Below are positions 31,264 through 46,589 of a stretch of 64,000 nucleotides of DNA, piece by piece. The notes beneath the pieces were generated by a model. That model was not told the origin of the DNA and made no database searches. It saw only the letters and a program-made list of their open reading frames with translations. This stretch comes from Erpobdella octoculata. Taxonomy: Eukaryota > Annelida > Clitellata > Hirudinida > Erpobdellidae. A program made the position numbers and the translations under genes. Where the stretch lies: NCBI GenBank assembly GCA_963978895.1, contig OZ022245.1:22004968-22068967 (forward strand). Reading direction: 5' to 3'. Each line of letters begins with the position of its first letter. Within the stretch, counting starts at the first letter, position 1.

Positions 31264-32026
31264 TCTATATATATAAAAGAACATGTCCTGACTGACTAAC
31301 TGACTGACTGACTGACTGACTGACTGACTGACTGACTGGCTGACTTATAATCAACGCCGAGCTCAAACGCCTCATCCTAGGAACGTGAAACTTGAAACTT
31401 ATATTACTTTTATTGCGTAAGCATCCACTAATAAAGGATTTTTTTAAATTTTGCTCCTGAGGGGAAAAAACTGGAAAACAAACTTTTTTCTAAAACAATG
31501 TATATCTCGAAAACCAAAAACGAGGAAATTTTGAAATTTGGTATATGGATTCTTCTTGAAATATAAAAAGATACGTGTTTCACCATTTTTTGAGACTTCG
31601 GTTTCCCGGACCTCAAATGTGGGTTGGAAAATTGGGTTATTTGGTTTTTAAAGTAGCTGCTACTCAAAAACTGTGAATGCTGCAGGAGTAAAAATTAGTA
31701 TTTAGTTTCTACTTCAAAAAATAATGATATACGACATTTGAGTGATTTTAGGGTTTTCAGACGGACCGGGCTAAACCTGAAGTCAAGGTGGGACGGGCCG
31801 AAGATTTTCATCAAGTATATAGAACTTCTAGGCCTGTAAAAACGGGCCGGGCCCATATTAGACGGGCCGTGCCGGGCCAGGAATTTTTGTTTTAGAAGCT
31901 GGCTGGGCCAAGTTTTCGACGGGCCGATCCGAGACCTAAAAAATTGATCCGTGCAGTACTCTACTATGTATGCACGGTTCAAATTCTCTAATTTCATGCG
32001 AGCGAAGCCGCTACGGGCACTGCTAG
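31264..32026 (+). mobile_element. Helitron family 2, copy 4 (complete ends)
   Basis: Begins TCTATATATATAAAAG (31264) and ends CTACGGGCACTGCTAG (32026). A small hairpin (AGCG-AAGC-CGCT, about 32001-32012) lies 11 bp before CTAG. Bases 31740-31980 are the GGGCCGGGC-rich 3' part. The number of CTGA units near the start is higher than in other copies. The next copy begins at the following base. Confidence 0.85.
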
Positions 32027-32897
32027 TCTATATATATATAAGAACATGTCCTGACTGACTGACTGACTGACTGACTGACTGACTGACTGACTGATAATCA
32101 ACGCCGAGCTCAAACGCCTCATCCTGGGAACGTTAAATTTGGAACTTATATTACTTTTATTGCGTAAGCATCCACTAAGAAAGGATTTTTGAAAATTTTG
32201 CTCCTGAGGGGAAGAAACTGGAAAACAAACTTTTTTCTAAAACAATGTATATCTCGAAAACAAAAAATGAGATTTTGAAATTTGGTATATGGATTCTTCT
32301 TGAAATATACAAAGATACGTGTTTCACTATTTTTTGAAAATTCAGTTTCCCGGACCTCAAATGTGGGTTGGAAAATTAGGTTATTTGGTTTTTAAAGTAG
32401 CTGCTACTCAAAAACTGTGAATGCTACAGGAGTAAAAATTAGTATTTAGTTTCTACTTCAAAAAATAATGAAATACGTGTTTTAGCATTTTTTGATAATT
32501 TGGTTTCCAGGACTTCAAATGTGGTGTGGAAAATAGGGTTATTTGTTTTATAAAGTAACTGCTACTCAAAAACTGTAAATACCACAGATGTAAAAATTAG
32601 TATTTAGTTTCTATTCTAAAAATAAAGATATACGTGTTTTACCATTTGTTACAAATTTGGTTTCTAAGACCTCAAATGTGGGTGGAAAATAAGGTTATTT
32701 GGTTTTTAATGTAACTGCTACTCGAAAACTGTAAGTGCTACAGATGTGAAAATTAGTATTTTGAGGTTTTGTGCCGGTTAAAAGTAGATGAGTTCAGTTT
32801 ATCACCGGACGGACGGGCCAAGCCGTTATTTTAGGGTCTTCACACGGCCCTGCCCAAACCTTAAATCAAGGTGGAACGGGCCGAGATTTTTAACCAA
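32027..32897 (+). mobile_element. Helitron family 2, copy 5, fused to family 1
   Basis: Begins TCTATATATATATAAG immediately after the CTAG of copy 4. Internal ~157-bp units follow to about 32890. At GGGCCGAGATTTTTAACCAAG the sequence passes into an inverted family 1 5' region, so the 3' end is missing. Confidence 0.8.
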
Positions 32898-33022
32898 GTA
32901 TTTGATTCCCCTTGACTCTCAAGTTTTATGAAAATTTCATTACGATCGGATGAAAGGTATAGCAATGCATAAATAACATACCTATATACCTACATACAAA
33001 CATTCATTTTTATATATATAGA
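32898..33022 (-). mobile_element. Helitron family 1, 5' end fragment
   Basis: On the minus strand: TCTATATATATAAAAATG (33022 downward), then GCATTGCTATACCTTTCATCC and TTGAGAGTCAAGG, ending at the chimaeric joint near 32898. Its first base touches the CTAG of the next element. Confidence 0.8.
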
Positions 33023-33574
33023 CTAGCGGGTTACCTGGCGTTGCTCGGGTTTTTACAGGTTTTTCTAATGCGTGTCTTTTTAGCTCCCGTTTCCTTTCCG
33101 CTTGCGCTCCCGCTTGTGCTCATTTTTTCTTTTCCACTCTTTCTTAACTTCTTTTAGCCCATAAAACGTAAAATAGATTTGCTAAAAGTTGTCTGAAGCC
33201 TTCAAACGTTGTTGCGTAAACTAAATTTGAATTTTATTACGCAATTAACCATCCGGGCCAAAAGTGCCTATACATGATCATTGAATTTTATTACACAAAT
33301 TACCTTTGGCCCACCTGAGTCGGGAGATTGGAGTTGGGAGTCCAAACCTTCCTAACATTCTTCCCCTGTATGAGAACTACCTCCTTGCCAAATTTCATTA
33401 AGATCGCTCTCCCGCTCCGCTCCGCTCATTTTGTGACCGATTTTAATTTTTTCACAATAACCTTCTCCCATTGCCTCTAAAGCTCGTGTAAAAATAGTAC
33501 TACGATCCGATAAATGGTGTAGCAATGCATAAAGGACATCTATACTTACATTCATCATTTCATTTATACATATA
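33023..33574 (-). mobile_element. Helitron family 1, non-autonomous copy
   Basis: 3' CTAG at 33026-33023 with hairpin ACCTGGCGTTGCTCGGGT (one change from the family), short GC-rich tail, a leader with CATTGCTACACCATTTATCGG and a 5' end near 33574. The 18-bp minisatellite is almost absent here, showing the short form of the tail. Confidence 0.75.
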
Positions 33575-34735
33575 CTAGCGGGGTTACCCGACGTTGCTCG
33601 GGTTTTCAGAAGTTTTTTATCGTTTTTCTCTCTTGGTCCTGTTTCCTTCCCCGCTTGCTCTCCCGTTTCCGTTCCCGCTTGCTCTCCCGTTTCCGTTCCC
33701 GCTCGCGCTAATTTGTTCTTTTCCATTCTTTCATAACTTATTTTAGCACATAAAACGTAAAATAGATTTGCTAAAAGTTGCTTGAAGCCTTCAAACGTTG
33801 TTACGTAAACTAAATTTGAATTTTATTACGCAATTACCTTCGATGGTCGTACATAGGAACTTTTCGCCTGGAAAGTTAAGAAGGAGAAAAAGTTAAGAAG
33901 GTTTGGACTCCTTCTCCGATCCCCCGGCTCAGGGGGCCAAAAAACCTTCCGGGCCAAAAGTGCCTAAACATGATCATTGGATAAGTTTTTGAATCACTGT
34001 TTACAATTGCGTAACAGGCATTACTTGCTATTCGACTTCTTAATATTAAGAAATCCATGACTTGCTTCCCAGTCTTGCATAATGTGACCGATTGCGCGTT
34101 ATTACAAATTACTAAGTGATAGATGGGGCGGGAAAGCGACCGGAATCGGGAAAGTGACTGGAAGCGGAAAAGCAACCGGGAGTGGGAGAGCAAGCAAAAA
34201 CGGGAAAGCGACCGGGAGCGGGAGAGAAAACGGGGAATTAAACGGGAGCTAGAGAAAAACGATAAGAAAACTCTAAAAACCGCCGCTAACTCACCCGCTC
34301 TGCTCCGCTCTTTGATGAAGCGTTCCGTGAGTAATAATGTGGCATCTCCGAGTAAAGCAACGTTTGTGCAAATGGATCGCTTTGGCAAATCGCGAAAAAA
34401 CTCGTTAATGCTGTTGCTGGAGGTGTTTCAGCACGTTGAATAATTTCGACACGTTAAAATAAACTCGTTGACCATTTTCCAGATGCACAGCCAAATGGAC
34501 AACAGTGGGATGACGTTCGTGAATAGAGAATGAGAATATACGCCAAATTGTCTCATTGCAGTTCACATATCTACCAATTTGCTAGCGTCTAATTTCGTCG
34601 TTATCTGAGCTTTGAATGCCAAAAACTGCCATATCGCTGCCTTTCGTTACATATTTGCAGATGTACTTAATTGACTTTACAGAATTGCAATACTCAACAT
34701 TGCAATGTGTCTTGAATGTTTGGAAAGATGTGGCG
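33575..34735 (-). mobile_element. Helitron family 1 with Rep fragment, truncated
   Basis: Near-identical to 25170-26310 (3' end, GC-rich tail and Rep end). At 34735 it switches to family 2 sequence within the shared word AATGTGG. Confidence 0.85.
34313..34735 (-). pseudogene. Helitron Rep fragment (C-terminal half)
   Basis: The minus strand repeats the C-terminal Rep motifs of the 25-27 kb copy (YICKYVTKGSD, CNETIWRIFSF, HLENGQRVYF), with frame breaks; for example a base is missing near 34441 and a change at 34582 makes a stop. The HUH motif lies beyond the truncation and is absent. Confidence 0.8.
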
Positions 34736-35423
34736 AATGTGGTGTGGAAAATAGGGTTATTTGTTTTATAAAGAAACTGCTACTCAAAAACTGTAAATAC
34801 CACAGATGTAAAAATTAGTATTTAGTTTCTATTCTAAAAATAAAGATATACGTCTTTTACCATTTGTTAGAAATTTGGTTTCTAAGACCTCAAAATGTGG
34901 GTGGAAAATAAGGTTATTTGGTTTTTAATGTAACTGCTACTCGAAAACTGTAGATGCTACAGGAGTAAAAATTAGTATTTGGTTTCTACTCCAGAAATAA
35001 TGCTATACGTGTTTTACCATTTTTTGACAATTTGGCTTCCAGGACTTCAAATATGGGGTGGAAAATAGGGTTACTTGGTTTTTAAAGTAACTGCTACTCA
35101 AAAACTGTAAATGCTACAAATAAAAATTAGTATTTAGTTTTTACTCTAAAAATAATTATATACGTGTTTCACCATTTTTTGAAAATTTGGTTTTCAGGAC
35201 CTCAAATGTTAAGTGGAAAAAGGGTTATTTGATTTTAAATTAACTGCTAGTCAAAAACTGTAAGTGCTACAGATGTGAAAATTAGTATTTTGAGGTTTTG
35301 TGCCGGTTAAAAGTAGATGAGTTCAGTTTATCACCGGACGGACGGGCCAAGCCGTTATTTTAGGCTCTTCATACGGCCCTGCCCAAACCTTAAATCAAGG
35401 TGGGACGGGCCGAGATTTTTAAC
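34736..35423 (+). mobile_element. Helitron family 2 fragment
   Basis: Four ~157-bp units and the start of the GGGCCGAG-rich 3' part, closely matching 32520-32890. Both ends are chimaeric: left with family 1 at 34735, right with a LINE fragment at 35424. Confidence 0.75.
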
Positions 35424-37740
35424 CAAAAAAATTATCGACCAATCTCTAATCTCTCATTTGTTTCAAAACTTATTGAACGAGTCATATATGTTCAACTCCT
35501 TACACACATTGAAGTAAATGGTTTACTTCCTCCAATTCAATCTGGCTTTCGCCGCTTTCCCTCAACAGAATCAGCGATCCTGAAAATCTATAACGATGCC
35601 CTCCATGCATTCGACCAAGACCAAGTGACCGCACTGCTTCTCCTCGATTTCACGGGCTCTTACTCCAGCTACTGCGCATCACCTGCTCAATTTCATCTAA
35701 TGCTCTCCTATGGATTGCATCCATCCTCTCCGACAGAACCCAGGTCGTCCGGCAGGGACGTAAATTGGGGGGGGGACAGGGGGGCATTTGCCCTCCCCCC
35801 CTGATTTTCAAAATTTGAATTTTTTTACCTAGAATTTACTATATATTTATTTAATTTTAACTTTACCTAACCTAGTGATGATGCAATGCGTATTGGAACC
35901 TTCTGGCGTGTATAGACAATTCGCCCCCCCCCCCCTTGATTTCCAAAATTAAAATTTTTTTTTACTTAGAGTTTACTATATAATATGTTAATTTTAACTT
36001 TACTTAACCTTGTGATGATTCAATGCGTATTGGAAACAATTTTATATCTTAGCTCAATGCTAGATTTACCAATAACTGCAGAGTAATAATTTGTGTATTA
36101 GTGTTGGTCCAAAGATTAGCTGTTTTCTGTGCCAAAATACAATCAGCGAACTCGTGGAATTTACCCTATTAGTGGTATTGAGATACAATGTTGATTCACT
36201 CACAGCTGTCTACATCAAAGTTATTATTTATTACACAAAAATAAAACAAAATTATACCCACCCCATTTTGGACATCTTTTTACGAACTTTTATTTAGGTT
36301 ACAATCTCTGTTTGTGTGTGTGTGTCTTTCTCTGTACGCAAATCTTGCAAGTGAAATTTAACCAGCATTTTGACTAGCTAGGAAGTTGAAACTTTCAGCA
36401 TAGCTTTATATTTGAGGAAAATACATGATTCAATTTTTAAAAAAACTTTGAATATCTTTTGCATTTCTAAATTGAATGTATTTGAAATCAAAGTTTGTGT
36501 TGAAAAACTTGTTTTTCCTTTACTTCGTTTATCACATCCAAGCCGCAGGAGCAATTTTAACAACATTTGGCATGCAGGTAACTTCATTGATGAGAAAATT
36601 TTAAAAAATTACAAAAAAATCTGTTATTTCTTTGACATTTCATTGGCAAAAACGAGACAAAACTAAGCACAAAAAACCCGGACAACACCGGGTAACCCTG
36701 TCAGTAAGCTATATAATGGCGGAAAAATTTTGCCCCCCCCTGGAAAATGCTGAATTTACGTCCCTGTCGTCCGAATGGGGAATGATGAGTCGATGGTCTC
36801 CAGAGTTCTTTCTGGCGTTCCGCAGGGTTCCATTCTTGGACCCCTACTCTTTGTTTTATATACTACTGAGATCTACCACATAGCAGTCTCCCATGGCATC
36901 TCACTCCAACTCTACGCCGACGACGCACAACTTTACACTCACTCTACTGTTCATGATGTCCCCACTGCCTGTACTAGACTTCCCGCATGCGTTGTTGAAA
37001 TTGGATCATGGAGCGCCTCCATGCATCTTTCTTTGAATCCTGCTAAGACGGAACTTATCTGGCTTCATCGGAAAAGATCCTCCACCTGTTTCCTTGAAAA
37101 CCGTTCCCTAACCCTGGAGGCAAACACAACAATTTCTCCTGTATTGATGGTCCGCAGCCTTGGAGTTCTATTTAACAGCTTCTTATGCTTGTCCCCCTAT
37201 GTCTCATCAGTTGCTCAAGCTAGTTTTTTTCATCTTCGCCGTATTCATCAAATTAGACCGTGTCTCGACCACTACTCTCTTAAAACTATCGTCCAAGCAC
37301 TTGTTCTCTCAAGACTGGACTACTGTAATGCTGTCCTTGCACGACTTCCAGCTACGACTCTTCGCCCCTATACCTCTGTTCTTTATTCAGCCGCTCGTCT
37401 GGTGGCTCATGCTTCTCGCCGGGATCATATCTCGCCAATCTTACGCCAACTATGTTGGCTTCCTATTTCCTCCAGGATCATCTTAAAGCTCTGTCTTCTA
37501 ATCTATAAAATCTTCAATAATCGCTCTCCAGTATATCTACTAGAGTTTCTCATTCTATGCTCTGATTGCCCCGGCAGACAGAGACTTCGCTCCTCCTCCC
37601 GACGTGATCTTACTGTCCCTCGGACTCATCGCGCCTTCTCAGGACCGACAGCCTGGAACGCAATACCCACATCTATTAGAGAATCCACAACTCTTCATGA
37701 ATTTATAATTAAATTAAAAACATACTTGATTTCTTTATAA
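35424..37740 (+). pseudogene. CR1/L2-like LINE RT fragment, interrupted by an hAT element
   Basis: The left part (35424-35752) has YRPISNLSFVSKLIERV, SGFRRFPSTESAILKI and LLLLDFTG. The second half of that RT motif (the usual AFDxVDH) is deleted and the frame shifts. The right part (36775-37740) resumes with SMVSRVLSGVPQGSILGPLLF, then YADDAQLYTH (catalytic YADD), DYCNAVLARLP and FSGPTAWNAIPTSIRE, ending at TAA. The intervening 1 kb is an hAT insertion. The endonuclease and ORF1 are absent. Confidence 0.88.
35753..36766. mobile_element. hAT-type non-autonomous element inside LINE
   Basis: Terminal inverted repeats CAGGGACGTAAATT and AATTTACGTCCCTG, flanked by 8-bp target duplications TCGTCCGG and TCGTCCGA (one mismatch). 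8-bp duplications and CAGGG termini indicate hAT. The interior has two tandem copies of a ~130-bp unit (ATGCAATGCGTATTGGAA and ATTCAATGCGTATTGGAA) and, near 36670-36705, a family 1-like Helitron end (ACCCGGACAACACCGGGT hairpin). No transposase. Confidence 0.88.
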
Positions 37741-38039
37741 TAGCTTACTTTTCCTACGCGATCGCTTTCGATCAAAATTTGTTTTGTTTTAAGCGATTAA
37801 TAAATGATATATAAAATAAATGAGACGTAATTCAATCGCTGGGATTGCAGACCGGTTAATTTATTAAGAAACCTCAATGAAACTAGGTTTTAGATATTTT
37901 TTATCTTTCTTTCTTTCCCATTCCCGTTCCCGCTTCTTTAGTTACTGCAAAAGGAGAAATGTTAACAAAAAATGCAGAGATAGAGAATAAAAACATTGAA
38001 AACATGTAACCAGCGCTGTTGAATAATAATGCTGCAGGA

Positions 38040-38111
38040 GCTTCTATGGTGTAACGGTTAGCACTTTGGACTCTGAATCCAGCGATCCGAGTTCAAATCT
38101 CGGTAGAAACT
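38040..38111 (+). tRNA. tRNA-Gln (CTG)
   Basis: 72 nt with discriminator T. The anticodon loop ACTCTGAAT gives CTG. The T arm GATCCGAGTTCAAATCTCGG is perfect and closely matches animal tRNA-Gln. The acceptor stem GCTTCTA/TAGAAAC has one mismatch (C2-A71), so the gene may be decayed or need editing. The D arm TGGTGTAACGGTTAGCA is normal. Confidence 0.85.
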
Positions 38112-38130
38112 AATTTTGTATGGTTTAAGC

Positions 38131-38837
38131 CAGGGGTGTGCAAACTACGTCCCGCCAAAGTATTTTATGCGGCCCGTTTAGAATTTTTGCTAATTTTTTA
38201 AATTGTTATTTTGATTATTGGCTTCGATTTAAATTTAAATTTTATTAATGTTTTTTGTTGCTTCTTTTTACATAAAACTCACAACATCCCTATTCGAAAC
38301 TGTATTCGCGTTTAACTAACAGTTAGTTTAGGTTGCATTTTGAAAGTTTTTACAAATTGTAATTTGTAAGTCAATAAGCGTTGATTTAAACATGAGTGAT
38401 GCTAAGAAAAGAAAAATTGAGGACGAATGTCGTGTTTTTAATGAAGAATGAACTGCTATGTACTGCTTCACAAATGTCAGGGACAAAGCGGTCTGCTTGC
38501 TGTGCCGTGAGTGTGTGAGCGTCTTCAAAGAGTACAATTTAAAAAGACACCACCAAACAGAACATTTCAAGAACCTTATCCAAAACTGTGAACAGTTACA
38601 TGCTTCTCATTGATTATAATTGTACTCTGTGGTCAGATTGTATCCAAATTAAGTTTTCTCTTCTTTATAATTATTATGATAGTAACAATAAACTTGTGTT
38701 GAAATGATTATGAATAATAAAATCTTTTTTCATAATTCCAAACGTTGTAAATTTGTTAATAGACAAAATATATATGCGCCCGCGATGACAAATCAGTTTT
38801 CAATGCGCCCGCCGTAGAAAAAGTTTGCCCACCTCTG
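38131..38837. mobile_element. hAT element with BED-finger fragment
   Basis: Ends CAGGGGTGTGCAAACT and AGTTTGCCCACCTCTG form imperfect terminal repeats. Perfect 8-bp target duplications GTTTAAGC lie at 38123-38130 and 38838-38845. It contains only the N-terminal finger part of a transposase, so it is non-autonomous. It lies 20 bp downstream of tRNA-Gln. Confidence 0.92.
38392..38613 (+). pseudogene. hAT transposase N-terminus (BED zinc finger), with nonsense codon
   Basis: A 73-residue reading from ATG: MSDAKKRKIEDECRVFNEE, then TGA where Trp would be expected (near codon 20), then AVCLLCRECVSVFKEYNLKRHHQTEH, a C-x2-C...H-x4-H BED-type DNA-binding finger. It resembles the N-terminal part of GTF2IRD2/ZBED-like hAT transposases. 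The catalytic domain is absent. Confidence 0.85.
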
Positions 38838-38903
38838 GTTTAAGCCCTACTGAGTGGATAAGCAAACAACAGAGACAACTTAAATAAGAAATATATATAA
38901 TTA

Positions 38904-39240
38904 CTAGCTAGATTACCCGGCCTTACCCGGTTTTTAGAGGGTTTTTTAATTTCTATTTCTCTCCCTTTCCCGCTTGCTCTCCCGTTCCCGCTCGCTCTAC
39001 CGTTCATGTTCCGCCTGCTCACCCGCTCCCATTCGCTTTTTCAACCCCGCTCATTTTTCCACCTCCGATTGCTTTCCCGCTCCTGCTCCATTTCTTTCTT
39101 CTTCTTCATCCTGACTTCTTTTTGCCCATAAAACTTAAAATACTTTTGCTAAAAGTTGCCTAAACTAAATTTGAATTTTGTTACGCCATAACCTCTGTTG
39201 TTCGTAAATAAGCATTTTGGCTTGAGAAGTTTTTTGGTCA
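38904..39240 (-). mobile_element. Helitron family 1 3' end fragment
   Basis: CTAG (38907-38904) and ACCCGGCCTTACCCGG hairpin-like word, then the GC-rich CGCTCCCGTTCCCGC tail and the TAAAACTTAAAATACTTTTGC word. The 5' part fades by about 39240; beyond it (to 39596) lies AT-rich DNA without features. Confidence 0.65.
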
Positions 39241-39998
39241 TAAATTTTTTTCAATTTTTCAAATTAAAAACTACCTTATCTTTTTTTACTCTTTGAAATC
39301 TACCTCCAACTAACACAAAACATAACAAAGAAACTTTGTTCGTCATTAGAATAGTAGCAGTCTGTTTGGACACATAACAACAACACATGTGTTATAATAG
39401 GAAAAAAAATAAACAATTATTTAGAGGAGCAGTGTGTTTCAAGTGAAGATAACTTTTTGGTTTGAAAGAAAGATAAAAATGTTAAAATTTTCTAAATTTT
39501 GTTCACACTAAAAAGCGTTACTTTTCTTCACCACCTAAAAACGTACCAAGTGAAAGTCTGTTTAATGCAAGCCGATATTTTTGCAGACAGTTCTGTGGTA
39601 CGGTCAGGGCCGGATTTACAAGCAGGCCGACTAGGCCATGGCCTAGGGGCCCCGCAAAATAAGGGGCCCCAAAAACATCTTAAGTAGTATAAAAAAAATT
39701 TTTAATATCAATTGATTTGCAATAAATTTATTTCATAGTGATTTTAAGATTTGTATTGATAAAAATTTCATCTTAAAATAAAAAAACATTAAGCTAATTT
39801 CTCGGAAACGCAAAAATTCTCATTAGAAAATACAAATAGTGCAAAATAAAAAACATTTCTGTACTCTTGTTTTTTTAATTACTTCCGTTTCTGTCATTTT
39901 CTGTCTAAACCTTTTCTTGTAGTTGTCTATCACTGAAATCAGTGCTCGTCAACGGCAACAATTAAATTAGTTTTTTTTCCGAAATTTTTTAAAAATTT

Positions 39999-40106
39999 GA
40001 CCGTCTGGTGGAAGACTGCGCAGGAGACATTGACGAAAATTTATATGCAGAAATCGAACATCTACATCTTTATTTGAAAGATCATTTCAATACTCATGCT
40101 CCCCAA
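39999..40106 (+). pseudogene. hAT transposase fragment, left of LINE
   Basis: Reads DIDENLYAEIEHLHLYLKD, the region before the C-terminal dimerisation domain in hAT transposases. The frame is cut by the LINE after HAPQ and resumes at 43563. Confidence 0.75.
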
Positions 40107-43862
<3,756 letters not shown>

Positions 43863-44340
43863 TTTTGTAGATTGCAAACAATAATTTTAAAAAATTGAAA
43901 TACAATCTTGAATTACATTAAAGTTGTAATATTTTTTGAATTTAAGAGCTTAGGAATATTTTTTTATTTTTCAAAATGGGGCCTCAAATTTTTGTTGGCC
44001 TAGGGCCCTCAAAATTGTAAATCCGGCCCTGGGTACGGTTCATATATATAGAATAGGTATATTGGCAAGCCTGTAGTTTAAGATGGCTTTTAGCTAGGCA
44101 GCCTAGGAACCAGACCAAAGAACTCCGAAAACGATTTTGAGTCTTTTTGGTTACATGAATATTCATTATTTATATTAATCGGCAATAACTTTACCGATAT
44201 AAACCAATAAAGAAATGGGAAAATTTTAAATTTAATACAGCATTTGGCAATAATAATAATAATTAAAATATGGGCTGATTTTGAAATTTGTTCTACTCAA
44301 TTTACGGTTCTCAGCTAGCTTAAAATGTGTACTGCAACAT

Positions 44341-45211
44341 GGTAATGTCTCGAAAACCCCGAGGTCCATTAATCCCGAGGTCCGTAAATCCCGAGGTCCA
44401 TTAATCCCGAGGTCCGTTATTCCCGAGGTTCATAAATCCCGAGGTCCGTTAATCCCCGATTTAGCATGAAATTCAAGCGCTGGGCTGCACTCCATTCTCT
44501 GCTCATTCCACTGATAAACAATGGGCTGACTGTGACAATGTTGCCTAAGAGATCAATAAAAGCATGTGTTTTATATTATTTTCAGTGATTGCGTAACACT
44601 TGTGTAACAAATGTAACACTTTTATTCTACCGGCTAGTGTACAATATTTAAGTAACGACCCAACCTCAGCAATCGCATGTATAAAATCCCTTCGGAGTAA
44701 GTAAGCATGAAGTCTCAGCCAATTTTACATACCATTTAATTTAAGCCCCAAAAAACAGCTTCCATTACTTATTTATACCTGCAGAAGTTATCGACTGCTA
44801 CGTCACATGCGCGCACAAAAAACTACAATCGTTTTTAATATATTTACTTAATAGATCCACACTTTTGCTTACGTCTGCTATATTCTGGTCGGCACTTTTA
44901 GTAGTTATTTTACGAATGAAGTGTTGGGGACCACATCAGATTGAAGCAGGTCAACGAGGAACAAATTATACATAACACTCTTCGAGCATAATTGACCACG
45001 AGCGATTCACGACACGCGCATGAGCTACGGAAACATTGTTTGCTAGCCTGCCCAAGCCAAAAATATTTGTTGATACCTTTAAATTAAAGCCAGAGTAGAA
45101 GCTTGTACCGTTCAAGTCAATATACCCCTATTTAACGGACCTCGGGATTTATGAACCTCGGGATTAACGGACCTCGGGATTTATGAACCTCGGGATTAAC
45201 GATATACAATC
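44341..45211. mobile_element. Element inserted in left arm, with inverted AATCCCGAGGTCC repeats
   Basis: Flanked by perfect 9-bp duplications CTGCAACAT (44332-44340 and 45212-45220). The right arm of the foldback shows the empty site (CTGCAACATTTAGC in complement). Near each end is a tandem of ~16-17-bp units AATCCCGAGGTCCGTT, six on the left (44357-44460) and, inverted, four on the right (45138-45200). The middle is unique DNA without an ORF. The 9-bp duplication again suggests a Mutator-like source. Confidence 0.8.
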
Positions 45212-46167
45212 CTGCAACATTTGGCAATATCTGTTTGATTTGCCTGAGCTATAAAAAATTCCAATTTCAAAACTTGTTTAATGTATTGTACAAGTATCTG
45301 CAGAAAACTGAAAAATGTCAGAACAAATCTTAAGATCTTTAAAATTTACAGAGAAAAAAAGTATAAAATATTTAGATTAAATTTAAATGTACATCTATAT
45401 ATGAAAAAATAAAAAAAAGTCTAAATTTCTTAGACTAAAAGTACATCTTTTAATAACAAAAAAAAATAAAAAAGTTTAAATTATTATTTAAATTGTGAGT
45501 ACATCTACTTAAAAAAATCAAAACAGAGTATAAAATCTTTAGAATATATGTATATCTATAAAAAAAGTAAAAAAAATCTCTAAAATCTTTAGAAATATTT
45601 AAAACAGAATTTAATTTTGAGCAGATGTATATACAATCTTAAGATTTTAGGCTTTGATACATATAACACAGATTGTTGATGTTGATTTTGTTTTTTTAGG
45701 TACATGTACCCATAATTTAAAGTTTAAAATTGTTATAACTTTTTTGTTATAAAAAGATGTACTTATAGTCTAAGAATCTTTGACTTTGTGTTGATTTTTT
45801 CATAGATAGATTTACATTTAATCTAAATATTTTATACCTTTTTTCTCTGTAGATTTTAAAGATGTTGAACTTTTTTCAATTTTTTGTAGATACAATACAT
45901 TAAACAAGTTTTGAATTTGGAATTTTGTATAGCTTTTCTGGCAAATCAAACATATATAAGATACTTGTACAATACAGTAAACTCGTTTTTAAATTGGAAT
46001 TTTTCATAGCATTTTTAGCAAATCAAACAAATAATATATTGCTAAATGTTGCAGTAAAAATTTTAAGCTAGCTGTGAACAAATTTCAAAAGCAGCCCATC
46101 TTTTAATTATTATTATTGCCAAATGCTGTATTAAATTTAAAATCTTCCCATTTCTTTATCGGTTTAG

Positions 46168-46445
46168 ATCGGTCGCTGCTATTGCCCCGGCGGTTAGCCG
46201 TGGAAATAATCGGTAAAATTGCTACTGAGCCGGCAGTCGCGCCGGATGTCTACCTAAAATTAAATCCTAACCCTAACCATAACCCTAACCCTAACCCTAC
46301 TCCTAACCCTATCCATACCCCTAAGCCTTTAGAAAATATGTACATCTTTATCAATTGATCGAAGAATCAATTGTTTTGGCAAAACCGCCGGCTAAGTAGC
46401 AATTATACCGCTTATTGCCCCGGCTACCGGCGCCTACTGCCTTGG
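46168..46445. repeat. Palindromic insert with telomere-like repeats
   Basis: This stretch is absent from the left arm. Its ends are inverted repeats (GCCCCGGCGGTTAGCC... and ...GCTAAGTAGC...GCCCCGGC), each about 50 bp, with one GTAAAATTGCTACTGAGCC-type word in each. The centre (46266-46322) has degenerate CCCTAA repeats (about nine units), the metazoan telomere motif on its C-strand. Confidence 0.7.
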
Positions 46446-46589
46446 TAAAGTTATTGCCGATTAATATAAATAATGAATATTCATGGGCCAAAAAGACTCT
46501 AAATCGTTTTCAGGAGGCCATCTTGGCATCTCACTCAAAACTTGCTCATCTCTGATATACCTATTCTATATATGTGGTACCGTTAGGAG

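Larger units (their letters stand above)
44041..46574. mobile_element. Foldback (Mutator-like) element
   Basis: Two long inverted arms (left about 44041-45630, right about 45690-46574) share ATATATAGAATAGGTATAT, CATGAATATTCATTATTTATA, AATACAGCATTTGGCAATAAT and more. The ends are flanked by GGTACGGTT (44032-44040) and GGTACCGTT (46576-46584), 9 bp with one mismatch. Long arms plus 9-bp duplications fit Mutator-like elements. No transposase is encoded. Each arm has its own insertion: 44341-45211 on the left, 46168-46445 on the right. Confidence 0.75.
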
